DNA of 64,000 bases from Gorsachius magnificus (lineage: Eukaryota; Chordata; Aves; Pelecaniformes; Ardeidae). The position numbers were made by a program, and so were the translations under genes. The stretch lies in assembly GCA_034008185.1 (NCBI GenBank), contig CM067095.1, positions 1,162,610 to 1,226,609 on the forward strand, written 5' to 3'. This document shows positions 12,601 to 27,600 of this stretch, in pieces; positions within the stretch are counted from its first letter, which is position 1; every line of letters begins with the position of its first letter. The notes below the pieces were generated by a model that saw nothing but the letters and a program-made list of their open reading frames with translations, ran no database searches and was not told the origin of the DNA.

Positions 12601-15600
12601 CCGGCAGCCCTGCGTGCTGTGGGCAGGAGAGGGGCTGGGAACCCCTGCGAAAAGCAGCAGTGGAACCCCAGGGGTTTTGCTGAAGCGGGGCTGGTGGGAG
12701 ATGAGCAAAGCGTGGAAGGGCTGAGCTGCCGGGAGCGGCAGCAGCGGGGGGCCGGCGCGTACCGATGCGGTGGAGGCGCAGGGCATCCAGGAGCTGGGTC
12801 CCCTCCAGCTGGGCTCGCAGGGTCGGCACATCCAACTGCGGGGTCGTGTTGGGCGGCGCGGGGGGCCGAGGGACCGGCCCCTCTGCCCCATCCACCCCCG
12901 CTCCCGGGAGGAGGCAGTGGACAAAGTGCAGCTGGGACCGTCGGAGAAGGTTTGTGAGCGCATCCTGCCAGGCAAGCAGAGGTCAGTGGGGCTGGAGGGG
13001 GGAGAAGGGGCAGCACGCGGTGGCGGTGGGAAACGCTCCCCATGCACCCTCCGGGTGTCTGAGAGGGGATAAAGGAGCCGTCCCCAGAGCTCTCAGAGCT
13101 CAAGGGCACGTTGGGAACAAGGCTTTGGGCAGAGAGGTGAGCCCAAGGCGCAGGATGCTGACACCTTTCCTCCTAATGTCCCACATTTTTGGTTGATGGG
13201 CTACAAAAAGTTGAGGGGTGCTGGGCGGGGGTTTGCCGGGGGGGTAGCCAGGACCACAAAGCGGGCTGGCCCGGGAGCCTTCGGAGACTGAGCCTCGTCT
13301 CCTTGAGAGAGTTTAGGCACCCAATTATGGCTGAGACCAGCAAGAGCTTGGCACGTGTCCCGCACAGAGGGCTAGTCTGGTCGCCTTGGTGCCTAAGAGG
13401 ATTGAGCGGTGGCACAGCAAGGCGCGTGGGCAAGCTGTGTTATGATTTATTTGCCCAGGATGCCTTCCCCGAGCAACAGCAGCACTGGGAAGGCTCGTGG
13501 TCACCCACAGCCAGAGCAGCACCCCGGGCCAGGAGCCCTGCGGGACACGGAGCTGCGCTGGTGACCCCCAGCCCCGTAGCGTGGAAGGGGGGTGTGGGGC
13601 TCCCGCGGAGGGGGAGGGTGTCCCAGGCAGGGTCTCAGTGCGGGGTCAGGATATACAGCCCTGCAAACACCCCGACCTGCAGCCACGAGCGTCCCGGCGC
13701 CCACACTCACCGCCTGCAGTTTGAGCTGAGCGCACACCGACCTCTTCTTCACAGCTGCAAAGCTGCTGGCGAAGGTCTTCCTCACGCAGGCGTTGCGGTG
13801 CAGGACGGCCTGGGAGCGTCCCTCCAGCCCCGCCACGGCGCGGCAGGCCAGCGGCGCCCGCGAGCGCGGCAGCACCAGCTCCTTCACGGCATCTCTGTCG
13901 GGGCGAGCGAGGAGACGGGGCGGTGGGGCCGTGGTGGTGCTGGCACCGGGGAGCCTCTGCCTCCCAGCCCCTTCAATGGGGATGCAATGCCCAGCACCCC
14001 AAATTTGGCATTGGTGCTGCCACAGGGCACCCAGCTGCGGAGCGGAGCAGGGGTGCCAGGTCACCCCCTGCCCCCTCCGTCCCTCTCTGGGTCAGGCACT
14101 GAGCTGTTCACCGCGACTAAAACTTCCCTGAATTGAAGCCCAAAGCAAACTTTGCTGGGAGTGTTTAAGCAGAATGTTAAAATCATCCCGTGCTCGGAGA
14201 CATCTGCAGCAGCTGGGTTACAGTTCAGCTCCAATTTAGTTTACGAGGTTCCTCAAAGTGGTGGGGAAAACCCGAGGTTGCTGCACAGGGAGCTGCCCTC
14301 AGCCGGTGACATCTGGTGACGCCGGCACCCAACCCCGTGGCACTGCAGAGCCGAGGATGTGCCAGGGTCCCCCCGTGCCCCCCACTGCCCATGCCTGCGG
14401 GAGGGGACCCCCACTGGAGCGTCAATGGCGCGGATCTGCCGACTCGAAGAACCCGCACAGCTTTGATGGAAAGCTGCTCGCCGCGGCGTCATTCACCAGC
14501 TCGCTCCGCGGCGTCTACCGCCATCACAACGCGTCCACCTGGCTGTTAGTCAGCCCGGGGGCTTGATGGCTGTCAGTCAAATCACTTGACATCTGCTGCC
14601 CCCAAACAAACTGAACTCTCAAGATTCCTACAAAGGTGGGTTGAAAGCTGGGGGGGGTTTCTGGCTTCCTTGCGGTTTTCCCCCGGGCGGAGCTGGACTC
14701 CGGCAACGCAACACCGGTGTCAGCAGGCGCCTCGGGCCACCCCACAGACAGGATCTGCTCAAGATCCCATCCCCTCCTTGCCCACCCAAGGTCGGATCAG
14801 CTCCATCCCCTGGGCTGTGCATTGGGCAGGAGGTGGGGGACAGGCAGGGACCTCTCGCAGCCAGCACCAAGGTTGTTGCCCACCCTGGCTGACCTCGGTC
14901 CCCCCACCCTGGCTGACCTCGGCCAGGCTATGGGTCCCCCCCACCCCACTGGGATGCTTCACAACCCTCCACCTTCCCAAACCACCTCTCGGAGCTGGGG
15001 CGGGTTTGCAATCTCCAGCCCCAGCCGGAGCAGCCCAGCTGATGGTGGGAGCCATCCCAAACGGCTCTCAGGGGCGCAGGGATGACCGCTGGCGCCGTGG
15101 CAGCCCAGCCTGGCCGCACCCCCTCTCATACTTACACCTTGGACCGCTGCAGCACCTGGATGGCGTTTTGTGCCGAGAGGTTGAGCTTGGCTTTGCTGAC
15201 CCAGCCCGTCATGTCGTAGCGCACGGGGTCCGTGCCCAGCTGGTGGGCGATCTCGAAGTGCAGCGCCTGCTCGCACCTTCGCAGGCAGCCGTCCCCTGCG
15301 GCCGTGCCCCGGAGTCGCCCGAGAAGAAAAGCCCAGGGAGATACTCAATTTGCTGCAGGGTTTCTTGAATTCCCAAAGCGAAATGGCGATGCCAAAGGAT
15401 GGGCGGCCGAGCTGACCCAGACTTACCCTCCTGGTCAGGTCCCTTGGTGGCGAAGTAGGAGCACAAGCGGTCGAAGGCAGCACCGTCCCCGGAGCCTGGG
15501 ATCAGCACCTCTTCGTCCAGGATCCACAGCAGCCCCCTGCGATCGGCCCCCGGGCTGCCGGGCAGTACCTGCGGCTGCCAGAGGGAGGTGGCCCTTGGTG

Positions 15601-18600
15601 ACAGGGTGGGGGGGCTGCGGAGAGCCGACTCCAGCCACAGCCACGCCAGCCTGCTCCCACCCGGCTCCCCACTGGCTCTGCTCTGCCGTGTGCCCTGCCC
15701 CAGAGCAGGGTCAGGGACCCCTCCTGGCCACATCCAGCTCTGGACACCACCCTTGGGCCCCTGCAGTCACACGGTGTCCCCGAAGGACAGGTCATCCCAG
15801 CTCTGCAGATGGGCTGGGAGGGATACCCAGGCACAGGGCTTGACCAGGAAGGGTGCTTGTATTTTAAAAAAGCCAAAAAGGTCCTGGTTGATGCTGAGCC
15901 CTCCCCTGCAATGCCCCGGGCTGCTCTGTGCGAAACACTCGGCGAGGTCCCACCCTGCCTCTGAAATCCTCACTCCTCTGAGCCTCAAGATGCCAGCGAT
16001 GCCTCAAGCACAGCCAGAGCAACCAGCTCCCACCGCGGCCACGGGGACGGGTACCTGCGAGCAGCTCAGGTCGATGAGGGACAGCGTGGCCAGTGGCGAG
16101 CGCTCTGGAAGATCAAAAGACACCTCAACATTTTCCTGGAAAACATTATTTAAAAGCTTGCTTCAGTCATGGTCTGGCATCTGAAAGCCAAGAGGAGGTC
16201 TGTTTGCACGGAGAGGGAGGAGGATGGCGGGGATCCAGCGCCGGCGGAGCTGGGGCAGCCACCGAAGACGCCCCCACCGTGATGCAGGGGCACGGCCGCA
16301 TCCGTCCCCGCGGGCAGGGCTGTGGGGGCCGCCGTGCCCAAGGGCTCCTGCAGCGCTTTGCGGGTGTCAGGCAAGCGTCCTAAACCGTGGATATGACAAC
16401 AGCTGAAGGCTTAATGAGAAAGCACCGAGAAAACCATCAGCGGCTCAATTTGCAGCTTGCAGGCATCGTTTCCCCTTCTCCACTGAGGGCTTCAGGCTGC
16501 GAGCCCCCAGATGCAGGGCTCACCCAGTGCCCGCGGCTCCAGCACCCCCTCCCGAGCCCCCTATGCCGTGCCCCGGAGCGTGGGGAGCCCCCCCCCCCGG
16601 GGGGTGGGGGTGGGCAGGTAAGCACAGCTTGCCCTTGCTCACGTGCGAACCGGGAATGTTCAGCAAGAGCCGTAGCTTTAATGTCTCTCCATGGTAACAC
16701 GGTGAGATTTTGCCCAGGGATTCAGGTTTGCAGCCTGAGCGTGCAGGCAGAGCAGAAAGCAGCAGCCGAACTCCAGTTTCTTCCTACCAACGGCACGTGC
16801 CAGCCCCCCCCATGTGCGACCCAGCCCTGGGAGGAGATGGCTCACTGGGGCTCGCAGGGAAATCATAGAATCATAGATTTAGGTTGGAAGCTCCCAACCC
16901 CCCCCCCCCACCCCCCCCCCCCAACCCCCCCCCCGGGGTGGGGACTCGACCCCTTCCCTGGGCAGCCCCTTCCAGTGCCTGACAGCCCTTGCGGGGAGGG
17001 AATTTTTCCCAATGTCCAACCTAAACCTGCCCTGGTGCAACTTCAGACCATTCCCCCTCATCCCATCACCCATTCCCAGGGAGCAGAGCCCGACCCCCCT
17101 GGCTCCCCCCTCCTCTCAGGCAGTTGTAGGGAGCAATGAGGGCTCCCCCGCCCCCGCTCCGGCGAACCCCCCCCCCCCCAGCCGCTCCCCAGCAGCCTGG
17201 GGCTCCACACCCCTCCCCAGCATCTGAAATGCCTTGCACCGGGGCAGCCGTCCGTATGGAGCAGCAAAGCCATGGCGAGGCGAGCCTGCCGGGCCCGCTG
17301 CCGTTTTGAGCTCGCCCAGTAGCTTATCCATCGCTAGTGAAGAGCACGTACATACTCGCTCAGCACAAGTGATGTGTGAATATTAAGTCATGGGAAGTCA
17401 ACAGTTTTCCCAGGGCTAGAGGTATTAAAGTAACTTCTGCAAGCCTAGTAAGTTCATCTCTTCTTGTAGATTTTTCAGCAGCTTTTTTCTGCAATAATTT
17501 ATCGTTTTCTTGTCTATTCACTATTATTCAGCACCTGAGGAAAAACTCAGCTGCACCAACCGAAGCGTGGGAAGCCTCCTGAGCTGGAACAAGCCTGCCC
17601 AAAGAGATGCCCAGACAGCCTGGCATTTCGAAGCACATCAGAAGCACCCAAGAGGATCCATGAGCGGGGCAGTGGGAGGGGTGGGAGACCTGGCTCAAGG
17701 CTGCCAGGGTACAGACCCCTCATTTCCGCAACGCTCCTCCCGTTACAGCTGCTGGAGTCTCACACCATGGCAGGGGACAGGGACCTGTGGGGGCCCAGGC
17801 AGCCCCGTCCCAGGTGCTGGGAAGCGGCTCCCCAGGGTGCTCCTCACCTCTCTGTACCTCTCCATTTCCGAAATGAAGGTTTTCTCGTAGAAAAGGGCCT
17901 GCAGCCGCTCGTGCACGTAGTTGTGGCAGAGCTCTTCAAAAGTCGCTGCCCGCTCACCCCGCCGGTGCCGGGGGTTGTGGAAGCCCGGAGTGTCCACCAC
18001 GGCGATGGAGGCCATGGAGAGGTGCTGGGAGGAGAAAGACCTGGGGAAAGAGCCGCACACACCGTGGGGTTTTACCCAGACGCATCTCAGCTCTGCCCTC
18101 AGAGGTGACCCTGCCGCCTCCCCCCCGAGGCGCACGGCTCCGGGTGGGCACCATCCCACGCAGCAGGGGCCAGCCCCGCGCTTCCCGCCTCCCCCTTTCC
18201 CAGTATCTCCAGTCAGGGGGAGCCCCCACCTCCTGGCACAGCACCTTTGCTTCCCCCTTACGCTTCACCCACCTCTTCTTTGATCTGCTCAAGCCAGCGT
18301 CTCCCCCAGCCTGGATGGAGACAGTGGTGTGGGCTGCTCCTGACCTACCCTAACGAGCACTTAACGGTGGCATGGGATGAGATGCCGCCCGTCCCGCGCT
18401 TGGCCCCATCCTGGCACTCCTGTTATTTAAAGTACTACATCCCCATCCAAACAGGTTGAGTTTGATGGACCAGTTATCATAGAATCATAGAATTGTTTAG
18501 GTTGGAAAAGACCTTTAAGATCATCAAGTCCAACCATTAACCTAACCCTGCCATCCCCACCACTAAACCCTGTCCCTAAGCAATAGAATCGATTCTACTG

Positions 18601-21600
18601 TCCTCAGTTGATTTGAAAAACAGCTAAACTGGCACCGAGGACAGCGGGAGCGTCCAGGGCCGTGGCTGCCATGGCGTGCTGTGCTGGCTGCGGTGTTCCT
18701 ACAGGAGAAGCTGCTGGTGTTCAGCTCCTGAACAAATCTCTAACAGGAACTGCAGCCCCTAATACTCCTGGCCTGTGAAGCAAACAGCAAGGGGCTTTCT
18801 GGGAGAAACAGCGATGTGGTTTGCTTCTTAAAATGTTGCTTGCAGCCGTTTCCAGCATTTCAGATCAGGACGGCGGGGGAGGCTGACCCCGAGAAACCTC
18901 TGGGATTGTTTTTAACGCCTATTTCTGAAAGAGCCGCTGCGTTGTGCTGCTTCGCCCAGGGCAGTGCTGCCCCCTCCCCAGCAGCCCCGCCGGCAGGGCA
19001 GCCCGCTGCTGCCTCGGCGGGAATACAGGAGATGCAGGGCACCAGCACTGCTGTGAAAGCCCAGGGTTGAATGAAGGAACAAAAGTGTATTTAGGGCTTG
19101 CAGAAAATCACAGCAGCACCCTCCTGCCACCAGAGTTGAAAAGATTCATATTTGCCATCAGCTCGCGGAGGAAACGGCATTTGGTTGATGCTCTAAAACA
19201 CACCCCCTCCCTGGGTCACGGCCGCGATGGTGTAGTGGCTTTGCTGGGCTGGAGTGGAAAATCAAGGTGGGCAAAGGAAGGCTGCCCTTAAAGGGAAGAG
19301 GAGACCCGGAGCACACCCTGAACTAATGCTGTTATTCAGGAGCATCAGCAACGTTTCCCTCTTCTGCCAGCCCTTAGAGCACCATCAGCAATTCCCCTTT
19401 GGAATGTGGTTGCTAGGAATGACAATAAAAACATTCAGCTGCAGGTTAAAATAAACCTGCAGCGACAACACCGGGCATTTCTGGGCACCAGCTTTTATGC
19501 GGATGCTGACTTCAACAAACCCAGTTGTGCATCAGAACCAAGACAACGGAACGGTTCGGGGGCCTGATCCTTACCCCAGTGTTAAATTATTCCATTTATC
19601 TAAAGAGATGATTTCAGATTTACACCAACAGAGGATGTCCTTTCTGGGTGGAAATGGGCAGAGTGAGGACAAGCCCCTGGGGCAGAGCACCAGCACCCAG
19701 CAGCAGGACACGGACGCAGCCTCCCCGGGCACCTCGACAGCTCCTCCACTGCCAGAGCCTCTCACTCCTGACATCCCCATCCCCTCCTGCGAGCAAGCTT
19801 CCACCACGAAGCGACTCCTACTGCACATCTGCAGGGCTGGCTGTGGGGTCTCCTGGCTGGATTATTGCTCTGCCTGTTCTAGTAGCCTTGATTTCGGGAT
19901 GCAAAGTCACATCTAGTACTAATAGATGCTCCGTCGGGCCTGGTGCCGGCTCGCACGGGCTCGTGGAAGGTCCCAAGTGCCAGCGTGCTCTCCCAGATGG
20001 AGATTTCAGCTAGCTTTGTTCAGCAGGCAGCGGTTGCCTGCTCCATGCCTCCCTCTGGGCAGCCCCCAGCAAAGGTTCCTCCTCAGCAGCCCCGGGAGAA
20101 GGAACCATCGCCCAAGGATGTCCTCAGCACAGCACCCGGCAAGCTCCGTACCTGTTGATCAGCGAGACGACGGCGGCAAAGAGCTCTTCGTAGAGACCCG
20201 AAGCCATCCCCTCCACGCACTCCACACCCGTCATCTTCGGCCCTGGCACGGGCAGAGAGAAGAGCAAAGACACATCATTTAATCCCAGCTGAGTTCAGCC
20301 TCCACGGATTGCCTCGCTCTCCGGGCAGGATAACCCATCCCGCTCCCAGCCTCTGCCTGCTGGGCACGGCATCGCGCCGGTTACACAGCAGGGCACATCC
20401 ACCCGCCCGCCTCCGGCTCCCCTAGGGCCTCCTGCCTAACATATATTTAAGAAATAAAACTATTGCCACGTTAAAGGCCAGTTCTGCAAGTTCCTGCCTT
20501 TATCGGGATAGTCCTGCAAGTTCCTCCCTTTATTGGGATAATTCTGCAAGTTCCTGCCTTTATCGGGATAGTCCTGCAAGTTCCTGCCTTTATCAGGATA
20601 GTTTTGCAAGTTCCTGCCTTTATCGGGATAGTCCTGCAAGTTCCTGCCTTTATCGGGATAGTTTTGCAAGTTCCTGCCTTTATCGGGATAATTCTGCAAG
20701 TTCCTGCCTTTATCGGGATAGTCCTGCAAGTTCCTGCCTTTATCGGGATAGTCCTGCAAGTTCCTGCCTTTATCGGGATAGTTTTGCAAGTTCCTGCCTT
20801 TATCGGGATAACTTGCGGAGGCCCGGCCATAATTCTGCTGCCAAGGACGAGTTGGGCGTGGGACCGTAAAGCCGGGCGATGTCTCACCCCCCCGCCCCCC
20901 GTGCGTGCTGGATCTGCCTCCGTGCAGCCGATCCCTGCGCTCATTTGGGGCTGGCGGTGGCTCAGTGGCAGTTTGTCCGGCAGGAGCTCCACTCCAGGTC
21001 TCCTCGCAGCACGCGGGCGCAGGCAGCGCAGCGCCGGCGCGGCCTTGCTTATGGGCACGGGGAAGGATGCCCACCCCGCTGCCCTCCTGGTTTGGGTTTT
21101 TTTTTTTTCCCCCCCCTGCTTTTCTGGGGAGAGCTCGCGCAGCGTTTAAGCCACGTCCCTCATCTGTCAGTGGCACCCCCCGAATTCACCTGATCTTCGG
21201 GTGTCCCTAAGGAGCGACAGGCAGAGTCAGTGAGCGCTGAGGGTAGCTACGTGACAGAGCACGGTTAATAATTTAATTAATATGAGCATACTTAATGGCC
21301 TTCTCTGCCTGAAAAGAAAAGTCCAGAGCGGCAGAGAGCACGGGATTTCCCTGTCACCCGTAAATACAGGAGAAGGGGATGCAGCATCCCGGTACCTGCC
21401 GGGCTCTCCTCCGCCGGGGGCGGCCGGCTGCCGCGTGCCGTGACCTGTGCCAGGATCTGCTTCAGGTGGTGCTTGAAGACGGCGGTGGTGAGCTCCTCCA
21501 GGTCGCAGCCCAGCACCTCCCCGGCGGTGCTTGCACACTCGAACTTCTGACTGCTTCCTGCCAACGGGGAGGGGGGCGCGGGGGGGGCACGAACCCGTCA

Positions 21601-24600
21601 GGCAGAGCCACCCCGAGCGGAGCCGGGTGCAGGCTCGGCACCTCCGGCAAACATCCCTGCCCACTTCCACATGCAACCCCTCGGAGTCAAACTCAAAATA
21701 AAATAAAGCGAAAAAAGAACTGCTGCTTGCAGCCTGGGGGCGGGGGGGAGGTGCAGTACCCCAGGACTGCTGGATCAGCCCTTCCCACGCATCCCTAACG
21801 GGCGGCTTCGGACCAAGTATTGCCCTCGCCCACCCGCTCCCAGCAGAGACCCTGCAGCCTGGAAACGCCCGGTGGGCAAAGAGCAGGAGCCCTGTGGGTG
21901 GGCAGGGGGGGCCTTCCCCCCCCCCCCCCCGCATCACAAGGTGCGGGGATGCAGGACAGCTCTCAAACAACCCACATCAGAAGACGGATTCCACCTTGAT
22001 GGCTGCTAGGAAGTGTTGGCATTGCCTCCCTCCCCATCTGTGTAACACCACTAATGGAGCCAAAAAGCTTTTTCCTCCTCAAAGCCCAGCCGCCTCCTCC
22101 CGCAGTCCCTTCTCCTTCGGGGGCGGCTCCCGTATCTCTGCCTCGCTGCCCCCCCCGGCTCGCGCAGCGCGCAGTAACGGGGCCGCGCTCCCCGCGCGCG
22201 CAACTTCTGCTAACAGCAGCTGTAAGGATTTTCTCAGCTTTGCGAGATACTTATCGTATTAAAGGCTGGCTGACTCGAGGAAGGTTGACAGATTTGTCCC
22301 TTGGGCAATCATTTAGCGCAGGAGGACCTTGGGTTTTTTTTGGTCAGGAGATAGTTCAAAACTTTCAGGATCTCAAATCAATGCTTTTCAACCTCTTTTC
22401 CCCGCTATAGCGCTCCCCGGGTGCCCAGAGCATCCCACCTGCCCAGCAAGACCAGGCCGAGATGATACCTGCTCCATGCTCTGAGGGAATTCGGAGCGAG
22501 CCAAGGACCAGGCGGACCGCGCGACCGCCCAGGCTGCCGCTGCGAGCACGGCATCCCTAACGTCGTGCATTTCCAGAGCTTCAGTGGAGCAAACCAGCAG
22601 ATGTGCTTATGGAAGGTGATGGGATTATGAACCAATCCCTCGAAATCCCGGATCACCTTCCTCAGCCCCAGCCATGTTTGCTGTCCCCGTCAGCCCGAGC
22701 GCAGCACTCGTCCGGAGCAGCGCCGCCAGCAAACAGAGCTGCCACGCGTTATTTGCATCCAGCAAGAGCAACTCCGGCTTAATGATTAAAATCAATAGGG
22801 AAGCAATCTGCAGGATAAATCCTTTCACAAATCCAGGAAGGAAAGGTGCTGCGGAGGCAGCCGGCCGGCGCATGCTCAGGGACACGGGATGAGCAGAATC
22901 GGGAGCAGACGAGCCAAGTCGCCCAGAGCCCCCCGGGCAGCGCCTTTAGGTGGTGCCTGATGAGGATCCGGCCCACGGGCTCCCGGATAAGAGGAGCCCT
23001 TAAAGCAGAGCAGGCAGGTGGCGGCAGGGGAGAGGGTTTGGGATGGAGCGGGGGAGATGGCCATGTCCTGGCCAGCCCCATGGGCGACCGGGGTCCCCTG
23101 CTCCTGGCCGAGCTGCTGCACAAAGCAGCAAAAGGCCACGTGCCCCAGGGCCGGGGGCGAGGGGTGCTTGGCAGCACCCACAAGAGACAGCCCCCCCTTC
23201 CCTTTTGATCTTTTCCCATTATTTTTTATTCTGACTGAAGGACTCCAACATCAAGGGCTGTGCTGGAGCAGACAGAGGCATTGCCTCAACAATCCAGGCT
23301 TTGATTTATTCAGTTTTCACTTGTTTTCCTCTGAGCTGGCTGGGCAGAGGCTGATCCCCATCAGGTAGAAATCTCTGCACGCTGCTGCACGCCGGGGAGC
23401 AGAGGGGCTGCGGGGCCAGGGCTGCACAGACCTGCCCGGGCTCCCACAGCCAGCATCCCACGCCAGCCACTCCAGCATCCCAGCATCCCATGCCAACCAC
23501 TCCAGCATCCCAGCATCCCATGCCAACCACTCCAGCATCCCACGCCAACCACCCCAGCGTCCCACGCCAGCCACTCCAGCACCCAAGCCCCCACCCCAGC
23601 GTCCCACACCAGCCACTCCAGCGTCCCACGCCGGCCACCCCAGCACCCCACGCCGGCCACCCCAGCACCCCATGCCGGCCGCCCCAGCACCCCATGCCAA
23701 TGACACCAGCACCCCATGCCAGCTGCCCCAGCATCCCACGCCAACCACCCCAGCATCCCACGCCAACCACCCCGGCATCCCACGCTGGCCACTCCCACAG
23801 CCCCAGGACAAGCGAGGGGCTCCGCTCAGCCCAGCCTGCCGCAGTGCAAACTCTTCCCGATGGAGCAGTGGCAAGGGGGGAAGCCAGCTGCCTGCGCTGT
23901 GCTGCTCCAGCGGGGACGACACCCTGCTGCGCAGGCAGGGGGACGCGGTGCCATCTTTCACACCTCCACAAACCCCGCAATCGCTGTCTGACTGGCACCT
24001 GGTGTCAGAGGCTGGCGTGATGCTGCGCAGCGTGTCCATACCCCCTGGACGTGTTCCTTCCCCACTGGGGATCGCCCCTTCGGTGGTCCCTGAATTGCGC
24101 CCTCGCCGTTCGCAGCTGGCATGTGCTGAGTCAGCAAGCCTGGGGGCACGGCCGCTGCTGCAAACCCTGCTGTGCCCACGGCTTGCCCGGCTGCAGATCT
24201 GCCCACCCGCAGCTGCTGGCCCCCCCAGCCCAGGGGAGGCCGGGCACCATTTCATACTTCATAAAATATAAAGAGCGGCAGCGGCGTGCAGCCCTCCTGG
24301 GCGTAATGTGACCATTGTAAAACACGCCGGCCTTAACACCTAAGAGGTAATTACTTCGGCCCATTTAATATTTAAGAGAAGCAGCAGGAAAACACAGGGT
24401 CAGCACCAGCTTAGTCTTGCTCGCCTGCTCACCCGTCCTGCCTGGGAGGCAGCAGGGATTCTGGGGTTTATTTCAGGTCGGGAAGCACAGGTAGCAGCAG
24501 GGATGCCCTGAGGGGCTGGACCCCGGCCCCCCATCCCATCCTCATCCCCATCCCCATCCCCATCCCCATCCCTGCTCACTGCTGGGACGGGGCAGCCAGT

Positions 24601-27600
24601 CCACCACCAGCCCCATCCCATGCAAGCCCTGCAGGTCGGCAGCCCCCACGCCTGCCTTCCCGAGCCCCCTGGGCTGCTCAGGGTGCACTTGTCAGCCTGT
24701 CCTTTTTCTTCCACTTATTTTGCCATTAAAACGTTTGCACTGCTAATGGGACAAATAAAAAAGCCCATTTGTTCCTCTTTATTACCCTGGGAGGGGACAG
24801 GGAGGGAGAGGAGGCTCCTCCTGGCTTGAATGGTTAATTTATTTGTCCTGCACTAAATTCTCCAGTCTATTCTCTGTTGACCCATTGCCTGATGCACGAC
24901 CCATTAAAGCCTGTATATAACAGAGGGAAGAGCTGTGTAATAGCAGGATTAAAGAAATCTGCCGTTCTGGCTGCATTTCCCTGACTGTTTGCAATAAAGA
25001 TGTCAGGGTGCTGAACAGATAGTGCCATAACGCGGTGCGCGGGGAGACAGCCCACCCAGGCCAGGAGCCACGGTGGTGATGGCAAAAACCTCCACGAAGG
25101 AGAGGCAATGCCAGCAGGAACCCCCGAGCCACCCCCCTGGGCTCCCGACATGCCGGCCGGGCTCCAGCCAGGACTCTGACCATTCCCGGGTTTTTCTGCT
25201 CCTGCTCCCCTGGCTCCGAACTCCACACCACAGCCAGGACTCCAAATATTCCCAGGGTTTTCGGCTCCGAACCCCAGCCCAGAGCCAGGACACAGAGGAA
25301 AGCTGGCTCCCACGCTGAGCGGGGATGTGCTGGGGTGCAGCTGCCCTCCTGCTCCCTGCACGGGGCTCCCGCTGCTCAAAGCACCACTTCCAGCAAACCT
25401 CCTCTTGCCAACCCAGGCAGGGACCATGCAGCACCGCTCAGTTTGTGCTCCAAACCAGGGTCCCCCTGTCCCGAGAAGGACACATCATTCTGCCTAAATC
25501 CTCCTGCCTGGGGAAAAGAAATCCCAAGGACACCCTCTGGCTGGTGGCTGGACGGTCACTGCGCCACGGTCCAGCCCCTGGAGGCTGCATCACCTTGGTT
25601 TCAGTCTTTCCCATGAAGCCATCGGGCTTCACCAGGGCAAAATTATTGCTCCCAAGGGTTGCAAGTCAAGAAGCAGGGAGAGCCACCATCCTGCCGAAAA
25701 CAAAACGTGCGCTGACCTCTATGGCAAGAAAACGCGGGTGCCAAAGAGCAAAAGGCTTTAACAGAGAGAGAGAAAAATTGGCAAGATGGAGAGGCCAGCC
25801 CTAAGGCGATCTTTTCCAAGAAGCATTCTGATGAACGAGGCAGGAGAGCAGAGGAGCCCTTCCCGTCAGCAGCGAGGGGACCTTTCGCTCACCCGCAGCC
25901 CAGAGCTGCGGCAAAGCCGGTGATTTAACTGCACCCACGGCACCGCTGGGCACTAGGAAGGAAAAGCCGAGCTAAAGCAGGGGCAGAGCTGCCCTGCGCT
26001 GGATCCTGCTTGCTCCCCCTCACCTCTGATGCCGGCAAGGCCATCGCAGCCGCTGCCGGGGAATATACAAGCAGCACTGAAACCACAAGCCACGAAGCCT
26101 GAGCTTTCCTTGCAAACCCGTGTCCCCTGCACTTACAGGAATCCCAGGGAAAGGGGAGGCTGCCGTGGGCTCAAAGCAAGCCGCAAAGGCTCGCACCCTG
26201 CAGGAGGTAGCGGAGAGCATCGCAAGGTGGGGTTGCTGGGAGAGGAGCGATCGGCACGCAGCTTCGTGGCGTCACTGTATGTGATTTACTGCCTGGCCCT
26301 CTCTGTGCCCCCCTCCCGACGGCGCTGCCGGAGCTCCAGGCTTGGGCTGCGCCAGCAGCAGCACCGCCGCTCCATCCCCGTTTTGCCTGCTGCAGCGGCC
26401 ACCAGCCCGGGGACAGATATATTTGTCACAAAAGGGAAACTCCGGCGCGGTGCTAATTACGGATACGCTGCTCCCTCTTCCTTTTAGCAACAGGCAGCGA
26501 TAAAAAATGAGGGTGGACCTGGGCATTGAGCTTGGGTGGAACTGAGAACCAAGTGTCGTCTCCACATCATTTAAGGGAAGGTCACTACATCTCGGGGACA
26601 GTAAAACAGCAGCGATAATGCAGGTTTAAGGCTTTTTTTCCCAGCTCTGGTGAGAAAGCAATAAGTCACCCGAGTCCACTTCTGATTGACATCTGCGCTC
26701 AGGAAGCTGCATAATTAATGCCCTTCGGATCCTGCCAGGTGCTCTCCCTCGTACGTTTTGATGGATGTCCCCATCACTTCCATTGCACAGAGCTAAAAGG
26801 GCGTTCAAGGGGGTTTCACCCCTGCTGCTCCCACCAGCCCCGCCTGCCTGCAGACCCTGGAGAGACACGGCAGGGCGCTGCACACCGGCGTGCGGGACCC
26901 CAGGCTCAGCTCCCCCCCGCTTCTGCTCCAGCCCCGGCACGACCCGGGCCCAGCTCACAAACCGCTCGGTGCCTTGGGTTCCTAAACAGGGATGCTCATT
27001 CTCCTGCCTCCTGAGGGAGTGATGCTGCAGCCGTGGGGCGGTGCAGGACCCCGCCTGTGCCCTGCCAGCCCTCAGCTGCCGGCAGCCCGGGCCTTGTCCC
27101 CTTGCTACTTGCTGGGGGTCTCCCCTCCCAGACCCCCAAAATCCCCCCCCAGTAGCCCGGGCACTCCCATCCCTCTGCCGTCAGGGCTGCTGCTGCGGGG
27201 AGCCAGCCCCGTCTGCAGGGCAATGAGGGAGGGCGGCGGATGCAGGATGCTGCCCTGGTGCTGCTGACCCCCCCCCCAGCGTTTGGGGGGGCTCGGAGCC
27301 TCCCCCCCCAAGGCCACCCCCCCCCGCCCCACAGTTTTCCCCTCCAGGGGTTCCGCCGGGTTTGCCCCCCATGCGCTGGGGGGTCGGGGGGAGCCACGCT
27401 TGGCTCCCACCCACAGCCCGTGCCCAGGGGACTTCAGCCACTTGCGGCCACTGGAAACCCCAGGGCCCCGATTCAAGGCACGCGATGGGAAGCCCGCAGA
27501 AAGCGGGGAGCCACGGTGCTTTCTTTTTTATAACAGCCAGCAAAACGGACAGCTTGAGAGCGAGCTGAATGCCGACCCCCAGCTGCGCCCGAAACCTCCC

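Noticed and set aside
11605..13047. 480-codon minus-strand ORF across MYO18B exons 20 and 19
   Set aside because: Reads through introns and a minisatellite. The real exon boundaries have clear splice sites, and it follows a non-coding frame through exon 19.
20481..20810. CRISPR-like array (regular 30-bp repeats)
   Set aside because: The units are contiguous without unique spacers, and the genome is a vertebrate's.
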